Below are positions 17,600-26,131 of a stretch of DNA of 64,000 nucleotides, in pieces. Each line of letters starts with the position of its first letter. Position 1 is the first letter of the stretch. The notes beneath the pieces are model-generated. The model saw only the letters and a program-made list of their open reading frames with translations. It searched no databases and was not told the DNA's origin. Source of the DNA: Pontiella sulfatireligans (lineage in GTDB: Bacteria > Verrucomicrobiota > Kiritimatiellia > Kiritimatiellales > Pontiellaceae); NCBI RefSeq assembly GCF_900890705.1, contig NZ_CAAHFH010000003.1, positions 496,001 through 560,000 on the forward strand. The letters run 5' to 3'. The translations under genes and the position numbers were made by a program.

Positions 17600-18259
17600 C
17601 TAAAGCAGTCCACGGTGACGGATAAAAAGCAGTACGATGGTCCAGGAGCCGATCGCCACCTTGGCGGCAATCAGGATATTCAGCATAATAATCGCCGAGG
17701 CACTGATTGGCCGGCCGAGCAGCTGCGCATCCGGATAGAGCAAAAAGGCGACTCCAAACCCCAGAATCAGAAGCACGATAAACTTTTCGACGGTGGCAAT
17801 ATGCCGCCGCTGATAAAATGCATACAGCGAATCGACATTGCCGGTGAGGGTAACCAGCCCGATGGCCGAACCGCCGGCCACACCGGCGGCAAACCCGCCG
17901 CCCGGCGCCAGATGCCCGCGCAGGGCGAGCTCTAGAAAAATCAGAGCGGAAACCATCGCCGCAATTCGCGCAAGAATCACCATGGAGGGATCCTGCATAT
18001 AGAAAATGTCTTTTTCCGTGGTATGCAACGAAAGAGCATACTGCACGCCCAGCACCGCCAGCGTGAAAACAAAGACCTCAAAAATGGTATCGTACAGGCG
18101 GTTCCGCAACAGAATTCCTGCCACGCTGTTTGGAACATGAGCCTCCTGAACAACCATCTCGGCAATGCCGGTCTGCATGGCCTCGCCCGCTGGCGGGGGC
18201 AGCACGGCCAGCCTGATGAAGACGATTGAAATAATGCACACATACACCCAACGCATCAT
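17600..18259 (-). CDS. mrpB: Mrp-type antiporter subunit B (MnhB)
   Basis: 219 residues with several membrane helices. Residues 90-215 match the MnhB/MrpB domain (LALRGHLAPGGGFAAGVAGG is the signature). The N-terminal 90 residues carry further helices, RNRLYDTIFEVFVFTLAVLG, resembling the MbhE/MrpB-N extension. Mrp complexes exchange Na+ for H+ across the inner membrane and are related to complex I. It is the last gene of the operon, overlapping the DUF4040 gene by four bases. Confidence 0.9.
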   Translation of the reverse strand: MMRWVYVCIISIVFIRLAVLPPPAGEAMQTGIAEMVVQEAHVPNSVAGILLRNRLYDTIFEVFVFTLAVLGVQYALSLHTTEKDIFYMQDPSMVILARIAAMVSALIFLELALRGHLAPGGGFAAGVAGGSAIGLVTLTGNVDSLYAFYQRRHIATVEKFIVLLILGFGVAFLLYPDAQLLGRPISASAIIMLNILIAAKVAIGSWTIVLLFIRHRGLL

Positions 18260-18816
18260 CGGATCCCCCCTCTCTCCCGATATCTCAGGCGAACGATCGG
18301 CTCGTCTTCACTCGACAGCGCGTTGAGCTTTCTTTCGTGCCACTTTCCGTGTTCTGCCAACACCGTGATGAGCCGGTCTGCAGGTTGCTCCGGAGGAAAC
18401 AGCGGGTGCAGCGCCGGAGCCAAACCGAACTCAACGCATACGGCATCAACACGTCCTGCTTTGAGCGCCTCGACCAGTTCCTTTTCTCCGGGGAAGACCA
18501 CCTTGCGCATCGACAGTTTATGCGTTTTGCATAACTGCTTGATCGCAACACCGGCTGCCCGATCGGCCAACAGCCCCACCCTCACCACCTGCGTGGAACG
18601 CACGGTTACAGCATAGAGAATAACGGTCAGCAGCGTACCCACCAGCGCTTCGGTCAGCGCCACATCGGGCGCACCCAGCACGGTGTAGAGCAGCACCGCC
18701 ACAACACCCATCATTCCGCGCAAAACCAGCGCAGAGTAAGCCTGCGTCTGCAGTACGGCAAATAGGGCCGTAAGGGGAAGCAGCGCCACAATGAAAACTT
18801 CAATCCAGCCGTTCAT
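18256..18816 (-). CDS. Mrp-type subunit with DUF4040 (MrpA C-terminal/MbhD-like) domain
   Basis: 186 residues from the ATG at 18816, which overlaps the mrpG stop by four bases. Residues 1-85 form three membrane helices ending in VVAVLLYTVLGAPDVALTEA, the conserved DUF4040 segment that in classical Mrp systems is the C-terminal part of MrpA. The last 90 residues are soluble (IKQLCKTHKLSMRKVVFPGE...RLRYRERGG) and look like a small regulatory or binding domain I do not recognise. As in Mbh-type hydrogenase operons, this piece is a separate gene. Confidence 0.85.
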   Translation of the reverse strand: MNGWIEVFIVALLPLTALFAVLQTQAYSALVLRGMMGVVAVLLYTVLGAPDVALTEALVGTLLTVILYAVTVRSTQVVRVGLLADRAAGVAIKQLCKTHKLSMRKVVFPGEKELVEALKAGRVDAVCVEFGLAPALHPLFPPEQPADRLITVLAEHGKWHERKLNALSSEDEPIVRLRYRERGGIR

Positions 18817-19097
18817 TTCTGTTCCTCCCCGTGGCGGTTGCCACCCAAACGGGCCAGCACGAACGAGAACGCGGTTCCCCAGAAGGCGACCGAAGCCATG
18901 GCCAGCACAACATGCGGCCAATATTCGGTGGAATGCACAAGCGCACCGGACAGAATGAAGAGCGAGCCGACCGTATCCGAAATACCCAGCGCATGGATTT
19001 TCCAGAAATAGCTCTTCTTTCCAGTCAGACAGACTGCACCCCAGATCCAGAGAAATGCGCCGATGCCCGCCAGCAGACTTGCCAGGATTAATCGCAT
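18813..19097 (-). CDS. mrpG: Mrp-type antiporter subunit G
   Basis: 94 residues, three membrane helices, standard MrpG/MnhG length. Recognised from the FWKIHALGISDTVGSLFIL segment, the family's RLHAxxxADTLG-like motif. Overlaps mrpF by ten bases and the DUF4040 gene by four, indicating tight translational coupling. Confidence 0.9.
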   Translation of the reverse strand: MRLILASLLAGIGAFLWIWGAVCLTGKKSYFWKIHALGISDTVGSLFILSGALVHSTEYWPHVVLAMASVAFWGTAFSFVLARLGGNRHGEEQK

Positions 19098-19345
19098 TCG
19101 TCCTCCATTCCTTTAATCAGCTGGGCCAGCAGCAGAAGTCCTGAATTTCCGACGCAAAGAACAATCACCGCCACCAGCCCGATCATGACATCGTGACGGT
19201 AGCGCGAAAAGATGATCAGAATTACGGCCGCGCGGGTGGATATGCTGGTGTAGCACAACATCCGCTCCCAGATGCTTGCGGTACGGAACGAATGCACCAC
19301 CGGGAACAGGAGCGAAACAAGCATGGCGACCAGAAGGATGGTCAT
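19088..19345 (-). CDS. mrpF: Mrp-type antiporter subunit F
   Basis: 85 residues from the ATG at 19345 inside the end of mrpE. Three hydrophobic helices; the middle part FRTASIWERMLCYTSISTRA followed by VMIGLVAVIVLC fits MrpF (RGPxxxDRVxAxxxxxT...DxxLxxALL). The start was chosen because it overlaps mrpE by four bases, the pattern of this operon. Confidence 0.85.
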   Translation of the reverse strand: MTILLVAMLVSLLFPVVHSFRTASIWERMLCYTSISTRAAVILIIFSRYRHDVMIGLVAVIVLCVGNSGLLLLAQLIKGMEDECD

Positions 19346-19722
19346 GGTCTCTTCTCCCGTTCCAAAGAGTGAATACGCAACTCTTTGTCGTCTTCGCTGA
19401 TGACCAGCGAGCGGGGCGTGAAAGTAATGATAAAGGTCTGGCAGAACACCGACCACCGGTTTTCCGGTTCATGCAGCTTGCGGGCCGAAATGCGCTCATT
19501 TGGATGGGGAAGAAAGACAATGCAGAACGATTCCCAAAGCGCCATCGGCACCCGGATTAATGTAGACAGGATCAGTCGGGCCAGCTGCCAGGCCGAAAAG
19601 CGATGCCGGGGCAGCAGCGAAACCAGAGCCGCAGCAAACACCCCCACCAGAACATTGGCCCACGAAAAGTCCGCCGTAAGCAGCATCCAGACGCCGAAGG
19701 CGAGTATGAAAGGGCCGCTCAT
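19342..19722 (-). CDS. mrpE: Mrp-type antiporter subunit E
   Basis: 126 residues, slightly short for MrpE. Two N-terminal helices (FGVWMLLTADFSWANVLVGVF) and the family segment FCQTFIITFTPRSLVISEDDKELRIHSLERE, which corresponds to ITLTPGTLTVDVxxDxxxLxVHxL of MrpE. It overlaps mrpD and mrpF by four bases each. Confidence 0.88.
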   Translation of the reverse strand: MSGPFILAFGVWMLLTADFSWANVLVGVFAAALVSLLPRHRFSAWQLARLILSTLIRVPMALWESFCIVFLPHPNERISARKLHEPENRWSVFCQTFIITFTPRSLVISEDDKELRIHSLEREKRP

Positions 19723-21067
19723 GGCAGATACACCGCCGCGATCAGCAGAATGAGAGCAACGCAGGTCATGCCCACCACATGTTCAAGTTTTTCCCAACCC
19801 CCCGGAAGCGTAAACGCGAACAGCCGCTGCAGGAGCGTTTTGTGCAGCAACATGCCTGCCGCCAGAACACCGACCGACTTCAGCAAAGCTGAAAGGTGAT
19901 ATGGGCCGGAAAAAAATCCGCATACGAGTAAAACGACGCCCAGCAGGGTCGGAGCCTGCCACCAGGGCGATTTCCTCCAGGAAGCGGACTTTTGCGGAAT
20001 GAGAATAATCGGCGTCAGAATTGCAGCCGTACCGACCGAGGCGAGCAGTACGAGCCCGTAGGCCCGCTCCGACAGTATTGCCCCGACTGAATATTTGGCA
20101 AAAAAGCCGAACAGCAGCGGACACCCGGCAATCGACAAGGCCGCCAGCACCATCGGCAGGGCAATCGGCCGATCCACGCCTTTTTCCTTCAGTTGCTGCA
20201 GATCACGATCAGGCAGGCGGCCTGCACATAAAAACAGGCTGGCCTTGGCAATGCCATGGGCAAAGGCATACACCGGCCCCGCTGCAGGAGCAATCAGCAC
20301 AAATCCCACCTGCGAAATGGTGGAACAGGCCAGCAGCCGCTTGATATCCCGCTGAAAAAAGGCCAGCGCCAGTCCGGTAAAAATGCCGCCGAAGCCCACC
20401 ACCCGGATCACAGTTTCCACATCGGGAGAACAGGCCTCCAGCCGGATGAGCGGCAGCAGCCCGATGTTTACCACCACCCCGGAAAGGAGCGCGGAAACCG
20501 CGGCATCCGCCTCCGCATGCGCCTGAGGCAGCCACAGGCCGGGCAGAAAAACGCCCCCCTTGACCAGCAGCCCCGTAACAATCATCGCCCGCGCGGTGGG
20601 CGGCGCCTCGACTGCACTGGCAAACGAAAAGTCGCCGGCCGATTCATAGACCAGCAATACACCCAGCAAATAAAAGAGCATGCCGACATTACTCAGGAAA
20701 ATGTAGCGCAACGCATTCCAGAGGTGCCGGGTCGACATCCCCTGCCCGATCAGCAGAAAGGCACAGATGGTGGTCAGCTCGATGACGACATAGAGATTAA
20801 AAAGATCGTTGCTGACAAAGCAGGCATTAACACAGCCGTGCAGCAGCGCCAGCAGAATAAAGAAATAGTGATGCCGTCCCTTATACCGCTCATGCCAGGC
20901 CACCGCGATCGATACAATCGCATTCAGCAGAATAAACCAAGCCGCAGTCTGATCGAGCACCAGCGAGACACCGAAACTATCGACCAGATGCATGGTCAAC
21001 GCGGAATCCTGCACAAGAACACTGAGGCTCACTGCGGCAGATACGAGATAGGAAAAAACAGGAATGG
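19719..21067 (-). pseudogene. mrpD: Mrp-type antiporter subunit D, main part, cut off from its start by an IS3-family insertion
   Basis: From GTG 21032 the frame encodes 437 residues of the proton-channel-like subunit (NADH dehydrogenase ND4/ND5 family): NDLFNLYVVIELTTICAFLL, then GVFLPGLWLPQAHAEADAAV with the conserved lysine and histidine region, and IKRLLACSTISQVGFV. Coding sense continues upstream to 21065 (TIPVFSYLVSAAV) and then stops at the IS. The missing start lies at 22450-22525. Removing the IS and one TGG copy joins 76 nt and 1,346 nt into 1,422 nt, exactly 474 codons, the usual MrpD length. Whether the GTG at 21032, or a promoter in the IS, allows expression of a shortened protein is unknown. 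Confidence 0.88.
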
Positions 21068-21139
21068 TGCGCTTAGCCCCGATTTCAGGACCACCGGCTT
21101 AAGTGGAATCTGCGTCCTTAAAATGATAAAAAAGGACGC

Positions 21140-21424
21140 ATGGATATGGGAAGAAAACGTAGGACATTCACGGACAAGTTCAAGGCCAAAGTGGCTGTTG
21201 AAGCGATCAAGGGCATCAAGACTCTCAACGAGCTGGCTTCGGAATATCAGGTTCATCCGAACCAGATTTCGGACTGGAAGAAACAGTTGCTTTCAAATGC
21301 TCCAGATCTTTTTGCATCGGGAAAAAAGAAGCAGGCAAAAACTGAAGAGGAGCTGACGGCTCCACTTTACGAGGAAATCGGTCGACTGAAGATGGATGTG
21401 AAGTGGCTCGAAAAAAAGCTCTGA
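21140..21424 (+). CDS. IS3-family transposase OrfA (HTH protein)
   Basis: 94 residues. It contains the helix-turn-helix of IS3/IS911 OrfA (FTDKFKAKVAVEAIKGIKTL, then EYQVHPNQISDWKKQLL) and a C-terminal leucine-zipper-like stretch (EEIGRLKMDVKWLEKKL). AAGGA lies 8 bases ahead of the ATG. It binds the element ends. At 21411-21417 seven A followed by G in the phase GAA-AAA-AAG form a classical -1 slippery site that would fuse OrfA to OrfB. Confidence 0.92.
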   Translation: MDMGRKRRTFTDKFKAKVAVEAIKGIKTLNELASEYQVHPNQISDWKKQLLSNAPDLFASGKKKQAKTEEELTAPLYEEIGRLKMDVKWLEKKL

Positions 21425-22266
21425 GCCTGCCGCTTTCAACACGTCGGAGCTGGGTGGCCCCCAGCCCCGATTATTCGGTTCGACGACAGTGTCGGCTGGC
21501 AGGCGTCCCGAGGTCGGGCCTCTACTATCAACCCGCACCGGAAACAGCGGAGAATCTCCGATTAATGCGACTCATTGATGAGCGATACCTGTTGCATCCT
21601 GAATATGGTTATCCACGCATGACGGACTGGCTTCGAGAAAAGGAAAATGAGGTCAGCTACAAGCGGGTGGCCCGTTTGATGCGGACGATGGGGCTTCAAG
21701 CTATTACCCCCGGGCCGCACACGAGCAAACCCGCGTCAGGGCATAAGATATACCCGTATTTATTACGTAACGTGGAGATTGAGCGAGTGAATCAGGTGTG
21801 GAGTACGGACATCACCTATATCCCAATGCGTAACGGATATATGTATTTGGCTGCCGTGATCGACTGGCGCAGCCGCTATGTGCTCTCCTGGGAGCTTTCA
21901 AGCACAATGGATAGCCTGTTCTGTATCGATGCTCTTGAATGCGCTCTGCGGCAAGGAACGCCTGAGATATTCAACACGGATCAGGGGGCACAATTTACAT
22001 CGAGCGGCTTCACGGGCGTATTACTCGACAAAGAGATCACCATCAGTATGGATGGGCGCGGACGGGCGCTGGATAACGTTTTCATCGAACGACTCTGGTG
22101 GTCCGTGAAATATGAAAAGATTTATCCTCAATCCTATAGCGACGGACATTCATTACACCAAGGGCTAAGCAGCTATTTTGAGTATTACAATAACGAGAGA
22201 AAGCACAGTGCTCTGGACAAGCGAACGCCCGTTGAGGTATTCAAGGAAGGAGCACTCAGCACATGA
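21403..22266 (+). CDS. IS3-family transposase OrfB (DDE integrase domain)
   Basis: 287 residues read from the -1 frame relative to OrfA, overlapping it by 22 bases. HTH_21-like region at about 45-100 (LIDERYLLHPEYGYPRMTDWL), then the rve/DDE domain: first D in WSTDITYIPM (about 127), second D in FNTDQGAQFTS (about 188), E in FIERLWWSVKYE (about 224). The frame is intact, so the copy could be active. Normally made as an OrfAB fusion. Confidence 0.92.
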   Translation: MARKKALSLPLSTRRSWVAPSPDYSVRRQCRLAGVPRSGLYYQPAPETAENLRLMRLIDERYLLHPEYGYPRMTDWLREKENEVSYKRVARLMRTMGLQAITPGPHTSKPASGHKIYPYLLRNVEIERVNQVWSTDITYIPMRNGYMYLAAVIDWRSRYVLSWELSSTMDSLFCIDALECALRQGTPEIFNTDQGAQFTSSGFTGVLLDKEITISMDGRGRALDNVFIERLWWSVKYEKIYPQSYSDGHSLHQGLSSYFEYYNNERKHSALDKRTPVEVFKEGALST

Positions 22267-22449
22267 TCGCAAGTGATGCCGTCGCTTCGCTCCGCCCTCG
22301 GCCCTCCGGGCCGCCCCTTCGGGGACGGGCTCCGCAAAGCGACGGCATCATAAAGGGGCGGCCTTATTGGCCGCCGGAACACGGAACAGGGAACCGCAGG
22401 TTCCACCTTAAATTCGCCGATCCGTGGTCGAAGATTGGGGGTAGGCGCA

Positions 22450-22525
22450 TGGTCCGCAGCCCGCGATGAAACATCAGGCAAAGCAGGCCGGTCAGAAGCG
22501 GAAGAAATACCACCAGAAGGATCAT
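22450..22525 (-). pseudogene. mrpD: mrpD 5' fragment on the far side of the IS
   Basis: The ATG at 22525 overlaps the mrpC stop (ATGA). The first 25 codons read MILLVVFLPLLTGLLCLMFH and then RGLRT, the hydrophobic MrpD N-terminus, and then enter the IS. Joined to 21064 it continues in frame with IPVFSYLVSAAV. Beyond the junction the frame runs about 30 codons into the IS and stops. Confidence 0.85.
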
Positions 22526-22881
22526 CCATCCTCCTTCCAGTGTTCCTCAATTTCATCGACTTCCAGCGTGGGGTACCGTTTGGCAATATACATGCTCTGC
22601 ACCAGAACCAGTGCCACAATAGAGAATCCGATCACAATCGCTGTAAGGATGACCGCCTGAAGAACGGGATCGGCATACGGTTCGACAGCCGCTTCTTCGG
22701 AAACGGTTGGAGTACGCCTGCCGTGGCGCGTGGCATAAAGAACAAACAGGCTGATCACTCCCGTGCCCATCACATCCATCGAAAGAACGCGTAGAAGCAA
22801 GTTCCGCTTAAAAAGCAATCCCAGCAGACCAATCAGTATGGTCGCGAAGATCAGTCCCTTCATAATTTGATCGGGCAACAT
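22522..22881 (-). CDS. mrpC: Mrp-type antiporter subunit C
   Basis: 119 residues, NuoK-like, three membrane helices (IFATILIGLLGLLFKRNLLL, VLSMDVMGTGVISLFVLY, VLQAVILTAIVIGFSIVAL). ADPVLQAVILTAIVIG is the signature shared with NuoK/MrpC. First gene of the operon; an ATG at 22863 is an alternative start. No separate gene for the large NuoL-like part of MrpA is found in the operon. Confidence 0.9.
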   Translation of the reverse strand: MLPDQIMKGLIFATILIGLLGLLFKRNLLLRVLSMDVMGTGVISLFVLYATRHGRRTPTVSEEAAVEPYADPVLQAVILTAIVIGFSIVALVLVQSMYIAKRYPTLEVDEIEEHWKEDG

Positions 22882-23062
22882 GGCCTTAAACAGCTCCGTT
22901 TAAAAAGACGCACTACCTGTGCCGACTATAAGAACCTCTGCACGACAGACCCGTCAATTTAAAATAGGCATCAAAGAGGCCCGACGCGGATTCATAATCT
23001 ATAGATATTGAAGAAAGCGGTAATGCCCATATAATCCGATGCAATCAAACAGGAGTTTCATC

Positions 23063-23533
23063 ATGGAAGAACTAGACCCAGTCAAACTGAAGGCGGAGTT
23101 GGATCAGTTCAAGAAAGAGAAGGAAAAAATTCGGCAGCTCATGGGCCAGATCGGCGGCAAGCATGCCGAAAAGATCGACCGGCGGGTGAACTTCTTTTTC
23201 ATCGGAGCGATCTCATTGCTGGCGCTGAACGACTTTCTCCACCACATCTTCGAATTCCACACCCCGATCCCTTCCCTGTTTTCGCTGGAAATCGCGGTGC
23301 TGCTGGTTTCGATCAAAATTATTTGGATGATGCACAAAGCCACCAAGGTGGAGCATTTCCAGTTCTGGATCCTCAACTCCATCGAGTTCCGGCTCAACGA
23401 CGTCGCCAAGCAGGTGCGCAACCTCGACAAGACGGTTAAGAAATACCATACGGAGGAAGAGCTGGAACAGCCGATCATCCCAACCTTTAACGAAATGGAA
23501 GTACCTGATCCAGCGAAGGTGCCCCCGAAATAA
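23063..23533 (+). CDS. Small membrane protein with two transmembrane helices, unknown function
   Basis: 156 residues from the ATG at 23063, preceded by AGGAG nine bases upstream; the earlier ATG at 23039 has no such site. A charged N-terminal coiled-coil helix (residues 5-40) is followed by two hydrophobic helices (FFFIGAISLLALNDFLHHIF and IPSLFSLEIAVLLVSIKIIW) and a second amphipathic helix, ending in a proline-rich tail. I do not recognise the family. Its last 47 bases overlap the 3' end of the convergent epmA gene. Confidence 0.75.
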   Translation: MEELDPVKLKAELDQFKKEKEKIRQLMGQIGGKHAEKIDRRVNFFFIGAISLLALNDFLHHIFEFHTPIPSLFSLEIAVLLVSIKIIWMMHKATKVEHFQFWILNSIEFRLNDVAKQVRNLDKTVKKYHTEEELEQPIIPTFNEMEVPDPAKVPPK

Positions 23534-24332
23534 GCATCAACAGCCGGTCCACACCCAGCGCCACGCCACCGGAGGGAGGCATGGTTTCCAGCGCTTGGAG
23601 AAATGCCTCATCAATGGGATAAACGGCGGCCCCAAGCGCCTTGCGATGTTCCGCGCATTTCTCAAAGCGGAGACGCTGCTCGGCCGGATCAGTCAATTCG
23701 GAATAGGCGTTGGCCAGTTCGATGCCGTCGATGTATAGCTCCCACCGCTCGGCCAAAAGCGGATTGCCCGGCTTGCGTCGCGACAGCGCCGCCGCTTCAA
23801 CCGGATAGTCGATCAGCACCACCGGCCCGCCGATGGCCTTTAAGGCGGGCTCGACCTTTTCGACGAGATCGATATCGAACCGGTCTTCGTCATAGTTTCC
23901 CGCAGGATCCCAGCCGGCATGCTCAAGAAAGGCTTCGGAAACCGCAATCAACTTCCAATCCGTCGAACAAGATTCCCAAACCGTGGCAATCAGCGCCTTG
24001 GTGTCTTCGAGAATACCGAGATAGTCGGTCTGGGCGCGGTACCATTCGATCATCGTATATTCGGGATGGTGCAGCGGGCCGCGCTCGCCGCTTCGGAAGC
24101 ACTTCCCCACTTCAAAGATTTTTTCATGCCCGTGCGCCAGCAGCCGCTTGTGGAACATTTCCGGCGAGGTGCGCAAAAAATGATCCCCGCTCGGCTCGGC
24201 GTCGATATGCAGCTCCATGCAAGGCGTTTTAACCCGGATCGGAGTTTCGACCTCCGAAAAGCCACGTTCATAAAAAAACGCCCGGATGCGTCGCATCAAG
24301 GCGTCTCTCAGCGTTATGCTGTCTTGAACCAT
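23487..24332 (-). CDS. epmA: EF-P-(R)-beta-lysine ligase EpmA (PoxA/GenX)
   Basis: 281 residues, a class II lysyl-tRNA-synthetase-like catalytic domain without the anticodon-binding domain. Motif 2 (KIFEVGKCFRSGERGPLHHPEYTMIEW) and motif 3 (SGGVALGVDRLLML) are clear, and YIDGIELANAYSELTDP is the typical EpmA/LysS segment. EpmA attaches (R)-beta-lysine to a lysine of elongation factor P. The gene lies two bases after efp in the same direction, which strongly supports the assignment. The EpmB aminomutase is not in the window. The 3' end overlaps a convergent gene by 47 bp. Confidence 0.92.
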   Translation of the reverse strand: MVQDSITLRDALMRRIRAFFYERGFSEVETPIRVKTPCMELHIDAEPSGDHFLRTSPEMFHKRLLAHGHEKIFEVGKCFRSGERGPLHHPEYTMIEWYRAQTDYLGILEDTKALIATVWESCSTDWKLIAVSEAFLEHAGWDPAGNYDEDRFDIDLVEKVEPALKAIGGPVVLIDYPVEAAALSRRKPGNPLLAERWELYIDGIELANAYSELTDPAEQRLRFEKCAEHRKALGAAVYPIDEAFLQALETMPPSGGVALGVDRLLMLISGAPSLDQVLPFR

Positions 24333-24334
24333 TC

Positions 24335-24901
24335 CTACCCCTTGGCCACGCGGTCGGCATAGGTGCCGGTACGGGTGTCGATACGGATGGTGTCGCCTTC
24401 GTTGATGAAGATCGGCACATTGATTTCGAATCCGTTCTCCAGCTTAGCCGGCTTCATGACATTGGTAGCGGTGTCTCCGCGTGCGCCGGGCTCGGTTTCC
24501 GCGACAATCATTTCCACAAAGTTCGGCAGGGTGATGTCGAGTGCGCGTTCGTTGTGGAAAAGGATTTCCACCTGCATATCATCGACGATGAAGTGTTTTA
24601 AGTCCCCGAGCAGTTCTTCGCTCAAGAGCGCCTCTTCAAAGGTCTCGTTGTCCGAAAACACATAGTTGCCGCCGTCTATGTAAGAGAAGGTGTAGTCGCG
24701 CGAAAGGAGCGCGCAACGGTTCACTTTTTCGACGGAACGGTAGGTTTTATCGAAGGTATTGCCGGTTATAAGGTTTTTGATTTTGCAACGATAGAGCGCC
24801 TGCCCCTTGCCGGGCTTGGAAAACTCAAAGTTGGTAATCATGCAGGGATCGCCATCGATTTCGATTTTCAATCCCTTTTTCAAGTCGGATGCACTGTACA
24901 T
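24335..24901 (-). CDS. efp: Elongation factor P
   Basis: 188 residues, standard length, three beta-barrel domains. The modified-lysine loop reads SKPGKGQA with the lysine at residue 32, equivalent to Lys34 of E. coli EF-P, which fits modification by the adjacent EpmA. EF-P rescues ribosomes stalled at polyproline. The C-terminal signature is INEGDTIRIDTRTGTYADR. Confidence 0.96.
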   Translation of the reverse strand: MYSASDLKKGLKIEIDGDPCMITNFEFSKPGKGQALYRCKIKNLITGNTFDKTYRSVEKVNRCALLSRDYTFSYIDGGNYVFSDNETFEEALLSEELLGDLKHFIVDDMQVEILFHNERALDITLPNFVEMIVAETEPGARGDTATNVMKPAKLENGFEINVPIFINEGDTIRIDTRTGTYADRVAKG

Positions 24902-25124
24902 AATAGATAGCCCTTGGTTGTAAGCTTAAAAACGGGCGCGCATTATGCAGAAACCCCAATCGACTGCCAAGCGGTTTTTACCGTCGCCGAGCGAAATAAA
25001 CGGTCATGACTTAAAAAAGTATGGAAAAATATGGAGATTTCATCCAAAAGCATATATATCTAGCACCACATTGGATCTAATCCAGATAGAGCTTCACACC
25101 CTAACTCGACCAAGGAGAGAGAGC

Positions 25125-25835
25125 ATGAAAAAAACAATCGCAACCATGATGACAATGACTTTGGCGTTTGGCATCGCCACCAGCGTTATCGCCAAATCGG
25201 AAAAGAAAAATGCGCCAAGAAACACAGCCGCCGTTGAAAAAGACCTAAAAGAAGCGGGTTCTGAACATTTCCCAGAAAAAATGAAGGTCGGAAAAGTTGG
25301 ACCGATCAAAGTAGGCGACACCTACTACCACGCCTTTTGCGGCAACTTGAAAAAGAGTGGCTACCGCGTAATCATTTATGACAATACCCCGAAATATATG
25401 GGGTACTACGAAACCGAGTTCGAGCCCTACGACTATGAAGAAGGCGCTATTTTGCTGGACTCCGGCGAAAGCGACGAAGATGGCAACGACATTCCGTTCA
25501 TCCTGCCGCTCGGCAAGAAAGGTCCGGCGGACCGGATCAACATCGACGGCATCCCCACTACGTTTGTAAAAGCGCCTGGAAATGAAGGCGAAGCGGCTGG
25601 CGGAATACCGGCGGGGCCGGCTAAAGTTAAAACGGTTGGCGGCGACGACATGCAACCGGAATACCGCGACTGGACCATCAGCATGAGAGGCAAAAAAATC
25701 ACCTTCCGCGCCATCTACATCAAGAAAGACCGAAGCAAGGTTTTCTTGAAGGATGAGAAGCAAGGAAACGAGAAGGACTTCTACATCAGAGACTTTTCAA
25801 AAGCAGACCAGGAATACATGGAGCAGTTCAAATAA
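25125..25835 (+). CDS. Secreted protein of unknown function
   Basis: 236 residues from the ATG at 25125, with AAGGAGAGAGAGC just before it. A signal peptide (MTMTLAFGIATSVIA) is followed by a mature domain with no cysteine pairs beyond one and many charged residues; DIPFILPLGKKGPADRINID and YRDWTISMRGKKITFRAIYI alternate strands and suggest a beta-rich fold. The text YEEGAILLDSGESDEDGND looks like a calcium-type acidic loop, but this is only suggestive. I recognise no family. A terminator follows 26 bp downstream, so it is monocistronic. Confidence 0.7.
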   Translation: MKKTIATMMTMTLAFGIATSVIAKSEKKNAPRNTAAVEKDLKEAGSEHFPEKMKVGKVGPIKVGDTYYHAFCGNLKKSGYRVIIYDNTPKYMGYYETEFEPYDYEEGAILLDSGESDEDGNDIPFILPLGKKGPADRINIDGIPTTFVKAPGNEGEAAGGIPAGPAKVKTVGGDDMQPEYRDWTISMRGKKITFRAIYIKKDRSKVFLKDEKQGNEKDFYIRDFSKADQEYMEQFK

Positions 25836-25860
25836 ACCGAGCATAACAAACCAATCGGCA

Positions 25861-25894
25861 AAGGAACCACCCTCGCAAGGTGGCTCCTTTTTTT
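25861..25894 (+). terminator. Rho-independent terminator
   Basis: AAGGAACCACC pairs with GGTGGCTCCTT (one mismatch) around a 6-7 base loop, followed by a run of seven T. It ends the secreted-protein gene. Confidence 0.85.
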
Positions 25895-26075
25895 ATGTCT
25901 ACATGCTGCCACGGTCCGAGAAAACGACTGCGCTTATCGTTTGCTCTGGTGACCCCGCCATACAAGGAAACCTTTCTGGAGAACACTTCCTTGCGGAAGC
26001 AACATGCACCCAACAGCATGACGGAGTCTTGCTCCGATGTGAAACAGCGAGTGCCAGCGCTCTTCTTGGCAGGCA

Positions 26076-26109
26076 CAAAAAAAAACGCCCCGCGAACGGG
26101 ACGCTTTTT
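26076..26109 (-). terminator. Rho-independent terminator of pckG
   Basis: On the minus strand GCGTCCCG, loop TTCG, CGGGGCG is followed by nine T (plus-strand positions 26077-26085). It lies 22 bp after the pckG stop. Confidence 0.85.
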
Positions 26110-26131
26110 ATCATTCAATCCGAAGATTGAA

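Larger units (their letters stand above)
21068..22449 (+). mobile_element. IS3-family insertion sequence, complete
   Basis: 1,382 bp. The ends are imperfect inverted repeats: TGCGCTTAGCCCCGATTTC at 21068 and, inverted from 22449, TGCGCCTACCCCCAATCTT; the similarity runs on to TTAAGTGGAATCTGCG against TTTAAGGTGGAACCTGCG. It is flanked by a 3-bp duplication TGG (21065-21067 and 22450-22452). It carries orfA and orfB in the IS3 arrangement with a slippery A7. The non-coding right part (22267-22449) holds a long hairpin with 13-bp arms (about 22274-22286/22336-22348). The strand of insertion opposes the host mrpD gene. Confidence 0.88.
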
